Below, piece after piece: positions 1-12,169 of a stretch of 64,000 bases of DNA. Both the position numbers and the translations under genes were made by a program. Numbering within the stretch: position 1 is the stretch's first letter; the number at the start of each line of letters is the position of its first letter. The stretch is from Lagopus muta (taxonomy: Eukaryota > Chordata > Aves > Galliformes > Phasianidae): assembly GCF_023343835.1 (NCBI RefSeq), contig NC_064433.1, forward strand, positions 67,788,032 through 67,852,031, given 5' to 3'. The notes below the pieces were generated by a model. The model saw only the letters and a list, made by a program, of their open reading frames with translations. It did no database searches and had not been told where the DNA came from.

Positions 1-549
1 CCGCTCTGCGTTGTTTACCTTCCCCGACACAGAGATGAAATCATGGTATAAACAGAGGGCAAAGTCCGCTCTCAGGCATTATACCCGACAGTCTCCTGTT
101 TGACATGACAATAAAGCGTGGGGCAATGGGGGTTTTCTGGTTCTTTAAAGCTCTCCTGATGTACTCTCTAATGATAGCTGATACCGACCGAATCATTCAC
201 CGCGCTGTTATCAGCAACGCCAAAGGAAAACATCGCAGTCCCGTGACCTTACGAAACCTTTAGGGCCGGCTGCCGGCCGCCCGGCAGGGCTCCAGCAGCC
301 GTCCCTCTCTAAGCCCGGCTGGTGCTGCGCTTCCCGACCCTCGTGCGCCTCGCCGCCCCCTGCTCCTCGCTCCCAGGGACGGTGGGCTGCAGGTGCACCT
401 CTGGCCAAGCAGGACAGGCCTGTGGGGCTCAGGCGAAGCTCTCCCTGTTCACCACAACTTTTCTCAAATCTCTGCGCTCAGATGACCAAGGGGTCTTCGG
501 TAAAGGGGACCTGGAGGTGCCATCCAGCACCCCCTCCGTTTCCTCGCCG

Positions 550-1100
550 TATTGCCGCCGTCCCTTCAAGCCCCACCCCGGCAGGGCCCCCTCACGGCGT
601 CCCCGACCCGAGCCCGTCCGCCGCTCCTCCTCCTCCCGGCGGCGGCCACCCGCGCGACGGGGCGGGCCGGGGCGGGGCGGCGGGCGGACAATAGGGGCAG
701 GCTGCGGGCGGCGAGCGGCCGGGGCCGGGCTGGGCCGGGTCCCCCTCTCCTGACGCCTGTGTGTGCCCGCGGGGCGGGCGGGCGGCAGCGGCGGAGGTCG
801 CTTTCAGCGCGAGGCGCCGAGCGAAGCCGAGCCGAGGTGAGCGGCGGGAACGGGGCGGCGGGCGGAGGGGCAGCCTGGGAGCACCCCGCCGAGTGATGCG
901 GCGGGTGGCACGCCTGACTCCTGTCCCCAAGTAGCCGAGGACCGGTGCGTGCGCTCTCGCTCCTGGCGAAGCAGGAAATAAGCGCTCGGAATGAGCCCCG
1001 AGCGCGCAGCCCGGAGCAAGCGATCCTGCGTGGAACTCGGAGCGAGTTTCTGCGCGTCCCGCGCTGGCGGGAACCGGGAGGGCGGGGGCACCGCGGGGAG
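550..1100 (+). promoter_or_regulatory. BIK: CpG island, probable BIK promoter
   Basis: A strongly GC-rich, CpG-dense block stands out from the AT-rich surroundings. Tandem GC boxes (GGGGCGGG type, Sp1-like) lie at about 660-690 and there is no TATA box. It is the only CpG island upstream of the BIK coding exons on the plus strand. It may also drive a gene to the left on the minus strand (TTLL1 lies there in human), but no exon of such a gene is visible. Assignment to BIK is an inference from position and from the donor site at 837. Confidence 0.65.
740..836 (+). other. BIK: candidate non-coding exon 1 of BIK
   Basis: Within the CpG island the sequence CCGAG|gtgagc at 836/837 is a near-consensus splice donor. 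The first BIK coding exon is preceded by an acceptor at 8776 only seven bases before its ATG, so an upstream non-coding exon is required. The left edge is arbitrary because the transcription start cannot be seen. Confidence 0.45.
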
Positions 1101-4100
1101 CTTCTGCCCGGGCTTTTTCTGATACAAGTACAAAGGTTTTGTGATGTGTGTGTGTGTACGTGTTTATTTGATCATTTGATGCATGTCAGTTGACTGGGGG
1201 AGCTCAGCGGGTATAAGGAAGAGACCCAACAGCGCTTGTTCACCTGATGCCAAACCGCTGTACGGACCTGCTCTGTCTCTCGAAGTAGAAACGTAAGCGA
1301 GTTCCCTGCCCCACCCGGCGGGTCGGTGCCTGTGGCGGCTCCCTAAGGGCAGTATGTCCGTAGGTCGCTGTGAGAGCGGGTCCGTCGGCTCGTGGCCTGG
1401 CGCTGCCCGGGCTTTTGGTTGCACAGACAGCTCCCGCAGGCAACCCAGCTGCCCCGGCTGCCCGCGGTCAGCCCCCAGCCATGCCCAAGCCGCTGCAGTG
1501 GCACAGAAGTCAGTGTGCCGCATGTGAGCGAGGGCTGCCCGCCTACAGAAAGCAAATGTACGAGGAACGCTGCTTTTGAAGAATTGCAGTGCTGCTTCAG
1601 GGCAAGAGGGCTTGCAGACGGAGTGCCTTCTTTTGCCTGTCACACTCAAGTTTGGTCTGTTTAATAAAACACTACGTGTTTGCTGATGGTTTCAGCTGTT
1701 TTGCAGTGTGCGAACATAGCTTACCTGTGGTAACTTGGTAACTCTAAAATGTGGACACACCACCAAAATACTGCAGGTGAACCAGGACTTTAAGACAAAA
1801 TCACTTTATTGCCATGTTTGCAGTACTACCAGCATTTCACCAATACAGGAAACCCGAGTAACACTGAGAGCAGTGGGTCGTTATAATTATTTAGATTGCT
1901 GTGTGGAACCAAAAAGGCTTTATAATGACTTAAATTTGAGTTCCTTCACTTGTACATCACCTATTTCCTCTCATCCTTCCAATCCAACTGCAGGATCTCA
2001 GAAGGCACCTGTAGATCACCAGAGTTGACAGGAGGTGCTGAGCTCTCTGACCCCAGGCCCAGTGCTGTGTCCTTGTTGCACAGGACAGGACACAGGAACG
2101 AGATGCAGCACCCGATGCAGAGTGTGCCATGCTGCATGCCATGCTGTGTGGTGCGAAGGGGAGCTGGTGAGGGAACACAGCCACCCACAGCTACACCAAG
2201 AGTGCCAGTTTTAATGAATTTAATTAGTAATTAAATTAACAATATTACAAATTGCAGAGATGTTAGATTTGAAGTATTCAAATTCTACTGTGTAATTGTT
2301 TGTAAGCATGAGCGACATGAAATTTTCTGACGACCAGTAGCAACTTTTATTTTGCATCACTTGTTTCAAACATACAGAACTAGACAGTTTTAAGTTTTTA
2401 AAATGTGAGCAAAGCAGTATTTTCCATAACTTTATGGCTCATTCATACATTAGAACTACACACATTTTCAGTTACCTTCTACAACTTCGCTATGTAATTC
2501 AAGTAGCAGTTCTAAACAAAATCTTGTATTATCACAAAAGAATCCTGACCTTTTAGTGATACCGAGGAGTGCAAAGGGCAGAAGATGTTTTGAAGAGGAT
2601 ATGTAAATACTAGGTTAAGTCACAAAGCTTCTGCTCAAAAACTTAACTCTTTGTGAACAAATGACAGAAAGATGACATCCCTGAGAGATGTGGTGCTGCC
2701 ACAAAACAAAAATCTGAGTCTGACAGTAAAAAAATATTATTTGAAGCAATGGTTAATTTCAGTTTAGTACTAATTCACGTTTCTGTTCAGTGTTCCCTCC
2801 AGTGTTCTCTGTTCTTCCCATAAAACTTCTTTACAAATAAAAGCAGGACCCTCTCATTTCCCTGAGCATTTAGAAGCTATTGAAACTAATCAGAGAGCAC
2901 CGAAAGAATCAGTAGACACCTCAAGGAAAATGATACCTTGCACGTTTCATCAAATCATGGCTTTTTACTGTGGATATAGCTCTTATCTAATTTTTAGGGC
3001 AGAAACCTTTTCTTGTTTTCCATGATTGTATAATGAACGTCCCATCAGGCAGTGGTACTCTCCAAGTGCCCTCATGGACAAATTCTGATGCAAATGCAAA
3101 ATCTGATGATACATAAAAATTGGGTCGAACCAAATGCAATGAAAGTCTCCAGACAGATACCGTTGAAGTCTTGACTCAGAATTTCAATCATGGTACCTTC
3201 AACAGTCTCAGTGTAGGCTGAAATAGAAAATACATGGGCAAGCTTTCTACTTCAGGAGGTTTCTTCGGTTTAAAGTCTGCTGTATGTTTGTTTTCCTCTA
3301 ACTACTGAGGTTACAAGACTTGCTTTAGGAATACACCTGTTTGTTTCTAAATAGAATCAAACACTTTCTTCAAATGCTTGAGGTAGGAGAGCCCATGTTA
3401 AATTCCCAGGGAAGGCACGTTTTGATACTGTGTTTGAGAATGTAAATGAAATAAAGTACAGTTTGTGTTCCTTAGATTTACAGAAGTATACCTTTAAAGG
3501 CTGTTTGAGGCAATATTAAGGTATGTTTATATATAAACAGTATCCAAGGTCATTGGTGTTAAGCTGATTGAGAATGCAGTATGAGACAAAGAATGAATTT
3601 ATCTTTGGTCCTTGGCCTGTCACCGATTTCAGAGTTAATCCAGCAACCTAACCCAGAAAAATGAAGAACGATTACTGAACCTCTCCTCTCTGTTTTTAAA
3701 GAGAAGCTGAAGGTGCTGATGGCTACCTTGCAGTGTTCGGGAGGAAAGCCTGCTGAAGCTGTCGTGTCTACATGCAGTTGGTGGCCGATGGCTTCCAACT
3801 CTCAAGGGAGGAGAAGTCAACAGCTGAGGCCAACAGCTCCCCCAGCTGCGGCTTCTGGCAGAGGTCATAGGAAACTTAGAGTTTGGAGAACAAACCAAAA
3901 CCCACTGTGAGCTCTAAAGCTTATATTTCTCCTCACTGTTTTCCCCCTGCATGCCCAGTATTCTGCTTTCTCTGTAAGGTTAACTTCATCTTTGGTTATC
4001 TTTTCAAATACTCATCCTTGTAAAGCAGAACAGAGATTTGTATTTGCAACAGTGCAGGTGATGTCATGTTTTCAAATAATTGGTTATAGATTGAAGACAA

Positions 4101-4127
4101 ACAATATGCAAACAACCAAGTCTATTT

Positions 4128-4148
4128 TTTTTTTTTGTTTGTTTGTTT
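4128..4148. repeat. T-tract with (TTTG)n
   Basis: A run of T followed by three TTTG units. Simple repeat with no coding content. Confidence 0.8.
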
Positions 4149-4303
4149 CCATTTAAATTTAGTTTGCAGAGGCAGCTGATACAGTGTGAAACAGTTTGAG
4201 GTACACTTTGATATCTCAGAGATAAATGGCAAGAGTGTTATCTGGTAGTATTCATTTATATAGGAAGGACTGGGAATTTTGTGCTTGTGCACTGAAATTG
4301 AGA

Positions 4304-4838
4304 GGGCTGCTACAAAGTAATGCCCCCTGTTTTATTATGCCTCCTACAAGATTAGAAGTGGCTGTTGGTGGAATGGCAGTAGAGGCTGAACCTTCCCACC
4401 AGTATTCCATTGCATTTTGTTGCTGTGTGACAGCAGTCTGAGAAAATGGTGTCTGACGTGGAAGTGTGCATAAAGCAAAGGGGTGTCACCGAATCCCTCC
4501 GTGTGGAAAAAATGGCACCCACTGACATTCACCAACACTTTGTGAACGTTGATGGAGATCAAACAGTGGCTGTGAGCACAGTAAGGCAGTGAGTGGTGTG
4601 TTGAAGCAGTGGCAACAGTGACAGTGGGTCACCTCTGCTGGTGCAGATTTTTGTGAGTGCAACATGCAGCTCTTGTTCATTGCTGGTGAAAATGCATAGC
4701 TATTGCTGGTGCCTGTGCTGCAAAGTAGTGTTGTGTGGCTGAGAATGTGCTCTATCAATTAGTGTGATTGTGCTCTCCGCCTCTATTGTAGTTAACATGG
4801 AAATAAACAGGTTGATCCAAAAGTGATTCCTCCTATGT
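4304..4838 (+). mobile_element. mariner-like element copy A, internally deleted
   Basis: The left end (about 4304-4330) has the TIR-like text GCTACAAAGTAATGCCCCCT. The interior aligns along its whole length with the minus strand of 16028-16551. In the sense frame it retains a decayed start of a mariner transposase (the helix-turn-helix part, near 4450-4600) and then jumps to the transposase C-terminal end (near 4650-4780), so most of the gene is missing. Stops and frame breaks mean it is inactive. The right end is odd: a TIR-like sequence at 4810-4837 lies in direct rather than inverted orientation. Resemblance to the chicken mariner family Galluhop is from memory. Confidence 0.7.
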
Positions 4839-7800
4839 AGATCATCAACACCAGTTTTCTACTTCCAGAACCATCTTTAAAAACATACTCAGTGTACTTC
4901 TAAATAGCTTTGCCAGTAATTTCTGCATAAGGCGTACAAAACTGTGTGCATAACAAACACAATAGTTACGACTATGTAATAAAATACATATATACAATAT
5001 AGAAATTACTGTTAATGCATTCAGTGCATTATACTGGGAAGTTATTTGCCTGCCTTCTTAAAAAGTATTACCACAGCAAATCTGACCATTAGTTTTCCCC
5101 AGCTCACCTGCCACTATACCTGGGTTAGCAGTATTTTTCAAGCAGGAGATTTTCTGTTCCCTTTTGCTAGGTTAAAAAGAAAAAAAGATACAAATGGAAA
5201 AAAAAACCTGACTACACAAAGTAAGGATAGAGTCAGAATCCTTTTTTGTATCAAAGATGCTTCATTATTTAATCATAATTGTGTTCAGAAAAAGTCATAG
5301 TTACCGTCATATAATTATGTGTTTAAGGAGCTTTTAAAACTCATATCTATTCAGAAAAACATTAAGTGTGTATTTAACTTAAAGTACATTATTCATTCTG
5401 CTGAAGACACTGAGCTCAGCTTTTGCTTTGCTAAAGCCTTACAGAAAAGAATGAGCTCTTTGATCTGTTCACTGGGCTGGAGATGTTCTCTGGTACTGGT
5501 AAGGGTCCTGCTGTGCCTCTCAGATGTGCTGTGAGGATTAGATTAAGGTCACTTGCTATTTAATGATGGATTATAACTCACGCACAATTAAAACATCCTG
5601 GTTTCTCTAAACCAAACTCAGCTTGCTTACTCTTTAAGCATAAATGAAAGAAAAGAGGAAAGAATGAGAAGGATGGTAGAAGAGTGATACCTGCTGCTTT
5701 ATCAGATCAGACAGGGCTGTTGCTCCTCTTGCCCACCTCTGTGTGGATCCAGACTGGAGAAACAAAACACGTCTGTGATAATGCAGCTGTCACGTGTGCG
5801 TCTATGTATACTCATATACCTAAATCTTAAAGGGATGACAAAAATCAGCAAATGATTTCAGTTTGGTCCTTAGCTGCCAAGAAGACCAACACCAAACTTT
5901 GCTTTGGAACTAAGGGAGCCATATCTCACGCACCTTCAGGAGAGCAGTCCTGTCAGAGCGTCTGCCCAAGTGCTTCCATGTGTGCCCAACATGCAATGAA
6001 CACCCTCTTAGTTAGTGATCCCATACATGACTGTGGAGATGAATTGGTGGGCAAAGGCAGCAGCACAGGCTGCAGCTGAATGCTTGGCAGCAGAACCCAG
6101 CCACTGCAGCGGTTTCTTTTTTAGCCTGTGGGAGGAAGGTATTATCACAACAGGTGTGAGGTGGCATATGTTGTGCTTGGGCTTTTGTCATGGTATTGTA
6201 TGGTTTGTTTACATGTCTGATTTCTGTAGTGCATCGACTTATTATAGGTCTCTTTCACAACTCAGTTTTCATCTCCTACAGATATAGACATTTCCATTGT
6301 GTGGCCTTGTGAATGTGAAACTAGCATCTATTCTAGAAATGAAAAAAAAAAAAAGAGAGAAAGAAAATACCTTTTTTTAGAGAATTTTTCACAGTGCATG
6401 GTTGTGAAGTCTAAGAATAGTTGGTGTAAACACGCAATAGACACTTGAGGTTTTATTTCAGTTTTTAAATACATTCCATCCATAGTGTTTGTTTTAGTAA
6501 AGGCTACTAATGGCTCTAAGTTTCAAAGACACATGAGTAACACTTTTCCATTTGTTTGAATCTTCCTCTGGTACCTTCAGCCTACAGGAATAGCAGCAAC
6601 GCATAGCTAGATGTTTGCTCCGTGCCTTGGAGTGAATGTATGGGTGGGTGGTTTACCTTCTGCAAGGCCAACGATGCATGCTTGGGCTGTTTCTCTATGC
6701 CACCTGCTGAGGCTAGACACTTCCACAGAGTTGGCACTCTGGATATCGAAGAGAGTACTTTGGCATTCCTGGCATCCTTCAAACATGCAGCCATTCCCAG
6801 GTTCTCTTTGGCCTTTCAGGATCCTGTGGAGCTCATGCCCAAGCTTGCTCTGAGAGAGCTGCTAGAGCATGACTTGCCCTGGATAATGCAACTCCATAGT
6901 GTACATGTTGTGTCAGCCTTGCCCAGAAATGAAGGGAGATGTAGCTGTTGAATGGGATCACCTGTTGAGCACCACTATAGTCAGCAGCTTGCTGGACTAG
7001 GTGCTTCTGTGGGAAGTGAAGGGCTGATACTAGTGGAGGGGAACACAGATTTGAACTGAGATGGCTTCACTATATGGTGTGTATGGAGCCTCAGCACTTG
7101 GCTCAGAGCTAGCATGTTCTCTGGGGAACTGGGTTACTGGAAATGAGGTACAGTGCTGGAAATGCTGAAAGTTCCTCTATAACCCTTTTCTTGACTTTTG
7201 CTTGGACTGAGGTGGGAGACATAGAGCAACACGTAGTGGAAGCACTATTTAAAACAAAATAGGGAAAGGATACAGCATCTGAAACTACTCATTTTTGTTA
7301 TTTTTGTAGATGATCATAAGCCTTTTAACTATCCTGTAACGTATGTTCAGATTCTGACACTGACATGTAAATAAACAGCTATATGACTAAGGGTGGCATT
7401 GTATAAATAAAAGGAAAAAATGTGTGATTATAGTCCATACAGTATGTTAATGTCTACTGAACACAAGGTAATCCTTAGATTTTTTTCTCTAGTCACATTA
7501 AATGTCAGTAAGTGAAGTCTTTGCTTTTGCAGTGATACAGGCTGAACTGAATATACCTTCATTTAGTTATACCAAGTTTCTGCTAGGTTATGGAAGTGCG
7601 TTTATTTATGCAATAATACATACACTGTAATATTTGGTAACTTTGCTTATGGAAAATGTAGAGTTCTTCTGAATACTGAAAGAAGATCAAGGATTTCTTG
7701 GTGCATAACGGCCTCAAACTTGACCTGAATGTAAGACATGAAGAACATAGAGCTGGCAAACAAGTCCACTACAAGCAGCGTTAGGACAGATAGTCTTCGC

Positions 7801-8783
7801 TTGGTTGAGCTCCATCTCTGAGAATATTTTACACAGATGTTATTCTGCAGAGTGTGCTTAAAAGGACAAAGGAGCGCAGCCTGGGGGGAAATCCCATTCA
7901 TTGTTTTCCAGGATTACTCCATCAGCAAAAGGAGCTAGCTCAGTGATGATGTAGCTGGGAAGCAGAGAGGATAAAGCAGCAGGCCAGGGTCACACCAGAT
8001 AAAAATGCACATCCAGAGGGCTGTCACTGAAGTCACTCATCGGGCGCCCTGAAGGCAGCAGGTGGAGCAGAGCTCACCAGCAAAGTGCAGAAACAAACAT
8101 CCCCAGGCTGGAGAAGAGCTGGCTGCCCCAGTCTGTGCGTGCGGATGTAAATAGCCCCAGTGCACAGCTCTGATGTCACCGGGCTTGATAAGCCCAATAA
8201 AAACATTTCCAAAGGCTACAGACACGCCAGCTCTGCCCTGAGCTTTGCTGGTGAACTCAGCCTCTGTGGTGCTTTCAGGAAGGCCTTATCAGAGGATGGG
8301 AAATGCTGGAGATGGCCCACTTGGGCTGAAACCCAGTGAGTTCTGTTGCTTATTTTGCTAGAACAGGAGCAGCCAAGCAGCCGCTTGTAGTCTGTGTGCT
8401 GGATGCCGGCTGCTGCTAATGAATTGCCTTCTGAAGGGCTGAAGTGGGATAACGCTAGGCAGCTCACTGCCAGGCATGGGATCGTGTCTTGCACTATCTG
8501 AAACCACTGGGAGCTATACTTAGCTACGCCAGCTATGTTTATCTATATTTTCCAATTTCTGGGCTGTTTTGACCCATTACGAGGAGGCTGCCTGCTCGAA
8601 TCTTTGTTGGTACATCTGTAGGCTCACTGAAAGTTTCCTTTGGGGGCTCTCAGAATAGCTCTTACCTCAGCGCACTGCAGGCCCAGCAGGGGCGGCCACG
8701 CACACCGAACCACGTCCGCCTAAACCCAACCTCGCGTTCCCAGACAGCATGGGAGTGACGCTGGCCCTTCTTTGCAGAGCACC

Positions 8784-8914
8784 ATGTCCCAGGCGCGGCG
8801 GAGCCCCAGGCGTGTCCTTCTCTCCAGATACCCCGACGGAGCGCCAGAGGAGCAGACGTACGGCAGCCTCCTGGCAGCGCCAGACACTGCAGAGCAAATG
8901 GAACTCAATATCAG
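8784..8914 (+). CDS. BIK: BIK coding exon 1 (mRNA exon 2)
   Basis: Acceptor tttgcag ends at 8776, ATG is at 8784, and donor ATCAG|gtatca follows 8914. It encodes residues 1-43 plus two bases of codon 44. The text is arginine- and serine-rich (MSQARRSPRRVLLSRYP) with no known domain. Confidence 0.8.
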
Positions 8915-11733
8915 GTATCACGTCGCAAGAATGCTGCTTCTGTCCTCCCCACCCGCGTCCGAGCCCCCTGACCTTCACAAGGCTCCTGGCTAAGCCCAGG
9001 AATCACAGTGGATGATATTAAGAAAAGTTGATGCAAATGGAGATAACCTGTAGCGCTCAGCACCAACGGCACAAGATTATGCTGCATTAAATGTCTGTAA
9101 CTCTCTGTGCTGCCCAGGGACGCAGATGTGGCTCTTCATTAGAGGCCCACCTGTTAGAACAAGCAGCTGAGGAGGCTGCTTTTACATAATTCTCCAGGCG
9201 CCTCTCACAACCAACTGATAGTGCTATACTCTTTTGTTCTTTCTTTTTCCTTTTCAAATCTCGCACATTTTTCCAGTTCAGGGATGGGGGGCTGTCTTTT
9301 GCAAGATCTGTGAAAATTCCTTTCTGTGTTTATTTATTTTTTTGTTTAACCAACCGAACCAACCTTGAGTTTATCTAAGTGGATCTCTAGAATTAGACTT
9401 GTAAGCCCACTTATTGTGCAGCATAAATGGACCTCAGCAGAAATACGAGTTCAAATAAAAGCACATAGTCATAACTAATTTTACTTAAAACAAAAAGCAC
9501 GCACGCTTAGGAGAATCTGTACTTATTTCATTGGAAATTTTCATCAGTAGAGTGCAAACAGTTTGGGGATGCACACAAATTCTTGACCTTTCATGCTGGA
9601 CAGCAGCTGCAGCATAGGGATCCGCCTGCCCTGAAGCTCCCCACAGATGCTGTTTCAGTTGGTTCATATTCCAGCATCACTCGCTAGCTTGGGAACTGCT
9701 CTGTGCCATGGCGAGCGCTGAAGCGAATCTGTTGGACAAAAGAATTGGTTATGTAATGTGAGGTGTTTTGAGACATCTGAAGTGAATGCTTTGTGAAATA
9801 TTTTGACTTTGTGGAAAAAAAAAAAAACCTAGAAATAATTCTGTTGTGTTGTATGAAGAAATTAGATACCATGGCTTTTCAAAAGTATCAGATGAAAAAC
9901 CAGATGAAAACATCCTAGCACTTGTGTGTATAAATACGGACTTAAGGTCTCTGATCAATCAACAGATAAATAATAAAAAAGCTGAAACATTTAGCATTTA
10001 CATCCCTACCTTAGCCCATCCATTGGGGAAATAACTGTGCCCAGCACTTGCAGAGTAAATTTTGAAGAAGTGACTTTGCTGTGTGTTCCTTTAACTGCTA
10101 TTTCAATGCCTTCCAGCTCAGCTATCCAGGTTGGCCATCAGCTGGCACTGATTGGGGATGAATTTAACAGAGCCTACAGCAGGAAGATTGAAGACACACT
10201 GCTTCACTTGGCACGCAGGTGAGTTACCTTGCTGACACCATCTGTCCCTGGATGCTTCCAAAAAATCATGTCATATAGATAAATAATAATGTTTCTGCAT
10301 CCAGAGTTTAAACAAACAAACATAAACGTTGCCATCATTGCTGTTTCATACAGAATCTAAGAAAGAAACCATATACTGAATCTTATTTTACAAACAAGAA
10401 TCTTATAATGTAAATTGTTTCCACAGACTGTAACCATTTACAGAGAGTTAACTGTTTCTTGGTGCTTAAAATTTCACAATAGCACCGTAGTTTTCCTTGG
10501 CTAGACAGCATCTTTAAGCACAGCAAAGTGAGGAGAGGCCCAGCAAGTGCAGTGCTTCAGGGATTAACGTGTTACTGCATGTCAAACAACCCATCATCGC
10601 ACATACAATAAAACATGGCTCAACTCGTTTGCACTGCCTTTTATCTGCTGAGGGCTGGCAGGGTTGTCATGCATAGTTATCAACTGCAGATTAACTGCAG
10701 AAGCACAGTAATTAACATAGTAATGTCCCAGTTTGAAACAAGAGTTGGTTATTGCAGACTTGAAGAGAATGAAGCCCAGTCATAGCTGTGTTCCTTAACT
10801 CAGCCTGGGTCACCTTGACCCGAGCTGCTGTGCATCTTTTCCAGCCTTAATGATTCTATGAAATACACATGTATGGGATACTCTTTAGACTTCCAAGAAG
10901 GAACATTTATGTTTTGGGCTTCTTTTTGTAGTTTTCTACACTTTGGCATTTTGTTTGCTAATTTTTAGAATAAAGCTACTATTGTCTCCGTGTTTTGTTT
11001 TTTTTTTTTCTCTTTCTGTTGTGGTGTTTTCTAAATCATCAGGGTTGCTATCAGTGTTTTCCAGACATGGAATATTATTAGAAGTGTTACAAGAAGCTTT
11101 GGAAACTTTTTGAACAATAACTGGACAAAGAGGATTGCTGACTATGGAAGCTGGGTATGCACTCTCCCTTTTCTCCCACTTTCTGCTCAGAAACTCCTAA
11201 ATGCCAAGGAGTAAAGCCTATTGGGTTACTCTGGGCTTGGGTTTATTCCTTAATTTGCTGATACACCCCCTACCAAATGTCTTGTTCACAAATCGAGTGA
11301 GCTAAATGCCTGCAAACACTCAAAACAGGTGCCAAAGTGTCACTGACATCACTGGGGCTCCGTGCAGACAGGAGCCTCCCTGCTATAAAAAGCTGTGAGG
11401 ATACATTCTGGATTAGATAGGTAGGGCTGTTATAATCTGTGTTGCATTATGTTTTGGAGAAGATATGAGGACCTTTTAGACTTTGGGTAAGGCAGGTGAG
11501 GCTTGACCCCACTGCTCGTTCCTGCAGAGGAAGAGGTGACGCTTTCAGTTCAGCACTCCCCTTGCCCTTGCTTTCCTGCACCAGCACTTTGCTCCCTGTT
11601 GTTCCTAATGGCCTCCCTTTTCCTCCTGCAGGTTTGCCGGCTTCCTTTCAGGTGTGTCTGCCAGAAGCTGGTGCCTGCAGCTCTGCTCGCTGTCGCATTT
11701 TGGTGGGCCATAAGCTATGGACTGCAGAATTAA
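8784..11733 (+). CDS. BIK: BIK, BH3-only pro-apoptotic protein (4 coding exons)
   Basis: Joining 8784-8914, 10117-10218, 11043-11154 and 11632-11733 gives an open 148-residue protein with GT-AG borders and matching phases; human BIK is 160 residues. The BH3 helix is at residues 49-62 (VGHQLALIGDEFNR) with the invariant Leu53, Gly57 and Asp58. Residues around 92-115 (IRSVTRSF ... YGSWV) align with the human BIK segment IRDVLRSF ... GSWV. Residues 128-146 are a hydrophobic helix followed by two residues, a tail anchor typical of ER or outer-mitochondrial BCL-2 proteins. BIK binds pro-survival BCL-2 proteins through BH3 and promotes BAX/BAK-dependent apoptosis. The GDEFN core looks more like BIM than human BIK (GDEMD), but the tail, exon pattern and position beside MCAT favour BIK. 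The start is the first ATG after the acceptor, in a good Kozak context (caccATGt). Confidence 0.88.
8915..10116 (+). other. BIK: BIK intron
   Basis: AT-rich intron between donor 8915 and acceptor gccttccag ending at 10116. It contains an A13 tract near 9818 and no other recognised feature. Confidence 0.75.
10117..10218 (+). CDS. BIK: BIK BH3 exon
   Basis: Encodes residues 44-77 plus two bases, including the BH3 core LALIGDEFNR. Donor GCACGCAG|gtgagt. Phase 2 entry and exit fit both neighbours. Confidence 0.9.
10219..11042 (+). other. BIK: BIK intron with small CR1-like tail
   Basis: Contains a possible remnant of a CR1 3' end around 10830-10863, where text similar to ttccagccttaatgattctatg is seen. 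The rest is unique AT-rich sequence. Confidence 0.6.
11043..11154 (+). CDS. BIK: BIK exon with BH2-like motif
   Basis: Acceptor ctaaatcatcag ends at 11042 and donor GGAAGCTGG|gtatgc follows 11154. Encodes residues 78-115, ending in WTKRIADYGSW. The last codon is Trp and the intron is phase 0, the same position as the conserved intron after the BH2 Trp in multidomain BCL-2 genes. Confidence 0.85.
11155..11631 (+). other. BIK: BIK last intron
   Basis: Phase 0 intron between the GSW codons and the tail-anchor exon. Nothing recognised inside it. Confidence 0.75.
11632..11733 (+). CDS. BIK: BIK last coding exon, tail anchor
   Basis: Acceptor cctcctgcag ends at 11631. Encodes residues 116-148 including the membrane helix LVPAALLAVAFWWAISYGL, then QN and stop TAA at 11731-11733. 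Confidence 0.85.
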   Translation, partial: VCRLPFRCVCQKLVPAALLAVAFWWAISYGLQN

Positions 11734-12154
11734 CACAGAATTACCATAGGAGGTCATTGCTGGACTCTGACCAATATAATTAACACCCAGGTGGTGGCAG
11801 CTGGTTTGTTTTTCAAATTTACACTGATAAAAATCTCTTTTATATTTAAAACCTAGGCTAGTGCTGGGTCACTGCTGTTTGGTAACTTTTTTAAGAAGAA
11901 AAATGTTTAAAATTATGAGGTTGTTGCTGGATAACTGCCTGACTTGCTAGTTTTGAAGTGTGAGGCCAGGTTACAAAGTCCATTTCTGTCCTTTTTTCGT
12001 TTGTTTTAATGCAATGTAAAGCATCTATTTCATATCATGGAGTTTCTTGAAAAGATTCCAGCTGTGGGGGGAGACAGAAGGCATGCTGGTCATCCTTAAA
12101 ACTTAAACACTTTAAAAGCAATAACAGAGATAAAAACCATGATACTTTTCTAAA

Positions 12155-12160
12155 ATTAAA
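12155..12160 (+). terminator. BIK: candidate BIK poly(A) signal (ATTAAA)
   Basis: First ATTAAA downstream of the BIK stop, followed by T/G-rich sequence. It would give a 3' UTR of roughly 440 bases. No AATAAA is seen nearer. Weak evidence. Confidence 0.3.
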
Positions 12161-12169
12161 TTGTTGCTT

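Larger units (their letters stand above)
837..8776 (+). other. BIK: BIK intron 1 (7.9 kb)
   Basis: A long intron inferred between the CpG-island donor and the acceptor ccttctttgcag ending at 8776. It is AT-rich and its open frames are short and show no recognisable family. It holds a mariner-like copy (4304-4838), a TTTG microsatellite near 4128, an A-tract near 6340 and a short TG run near 1147. Nothing else is recognised. Confidence 0.45.

Noticed and set aside
322-930. Overlapping proline/arginine-rich open frames in the first CpG island
   Set aside because: GC-rich sequence gives long open frames in every phase; composition is low-complexity and no family is recognised.
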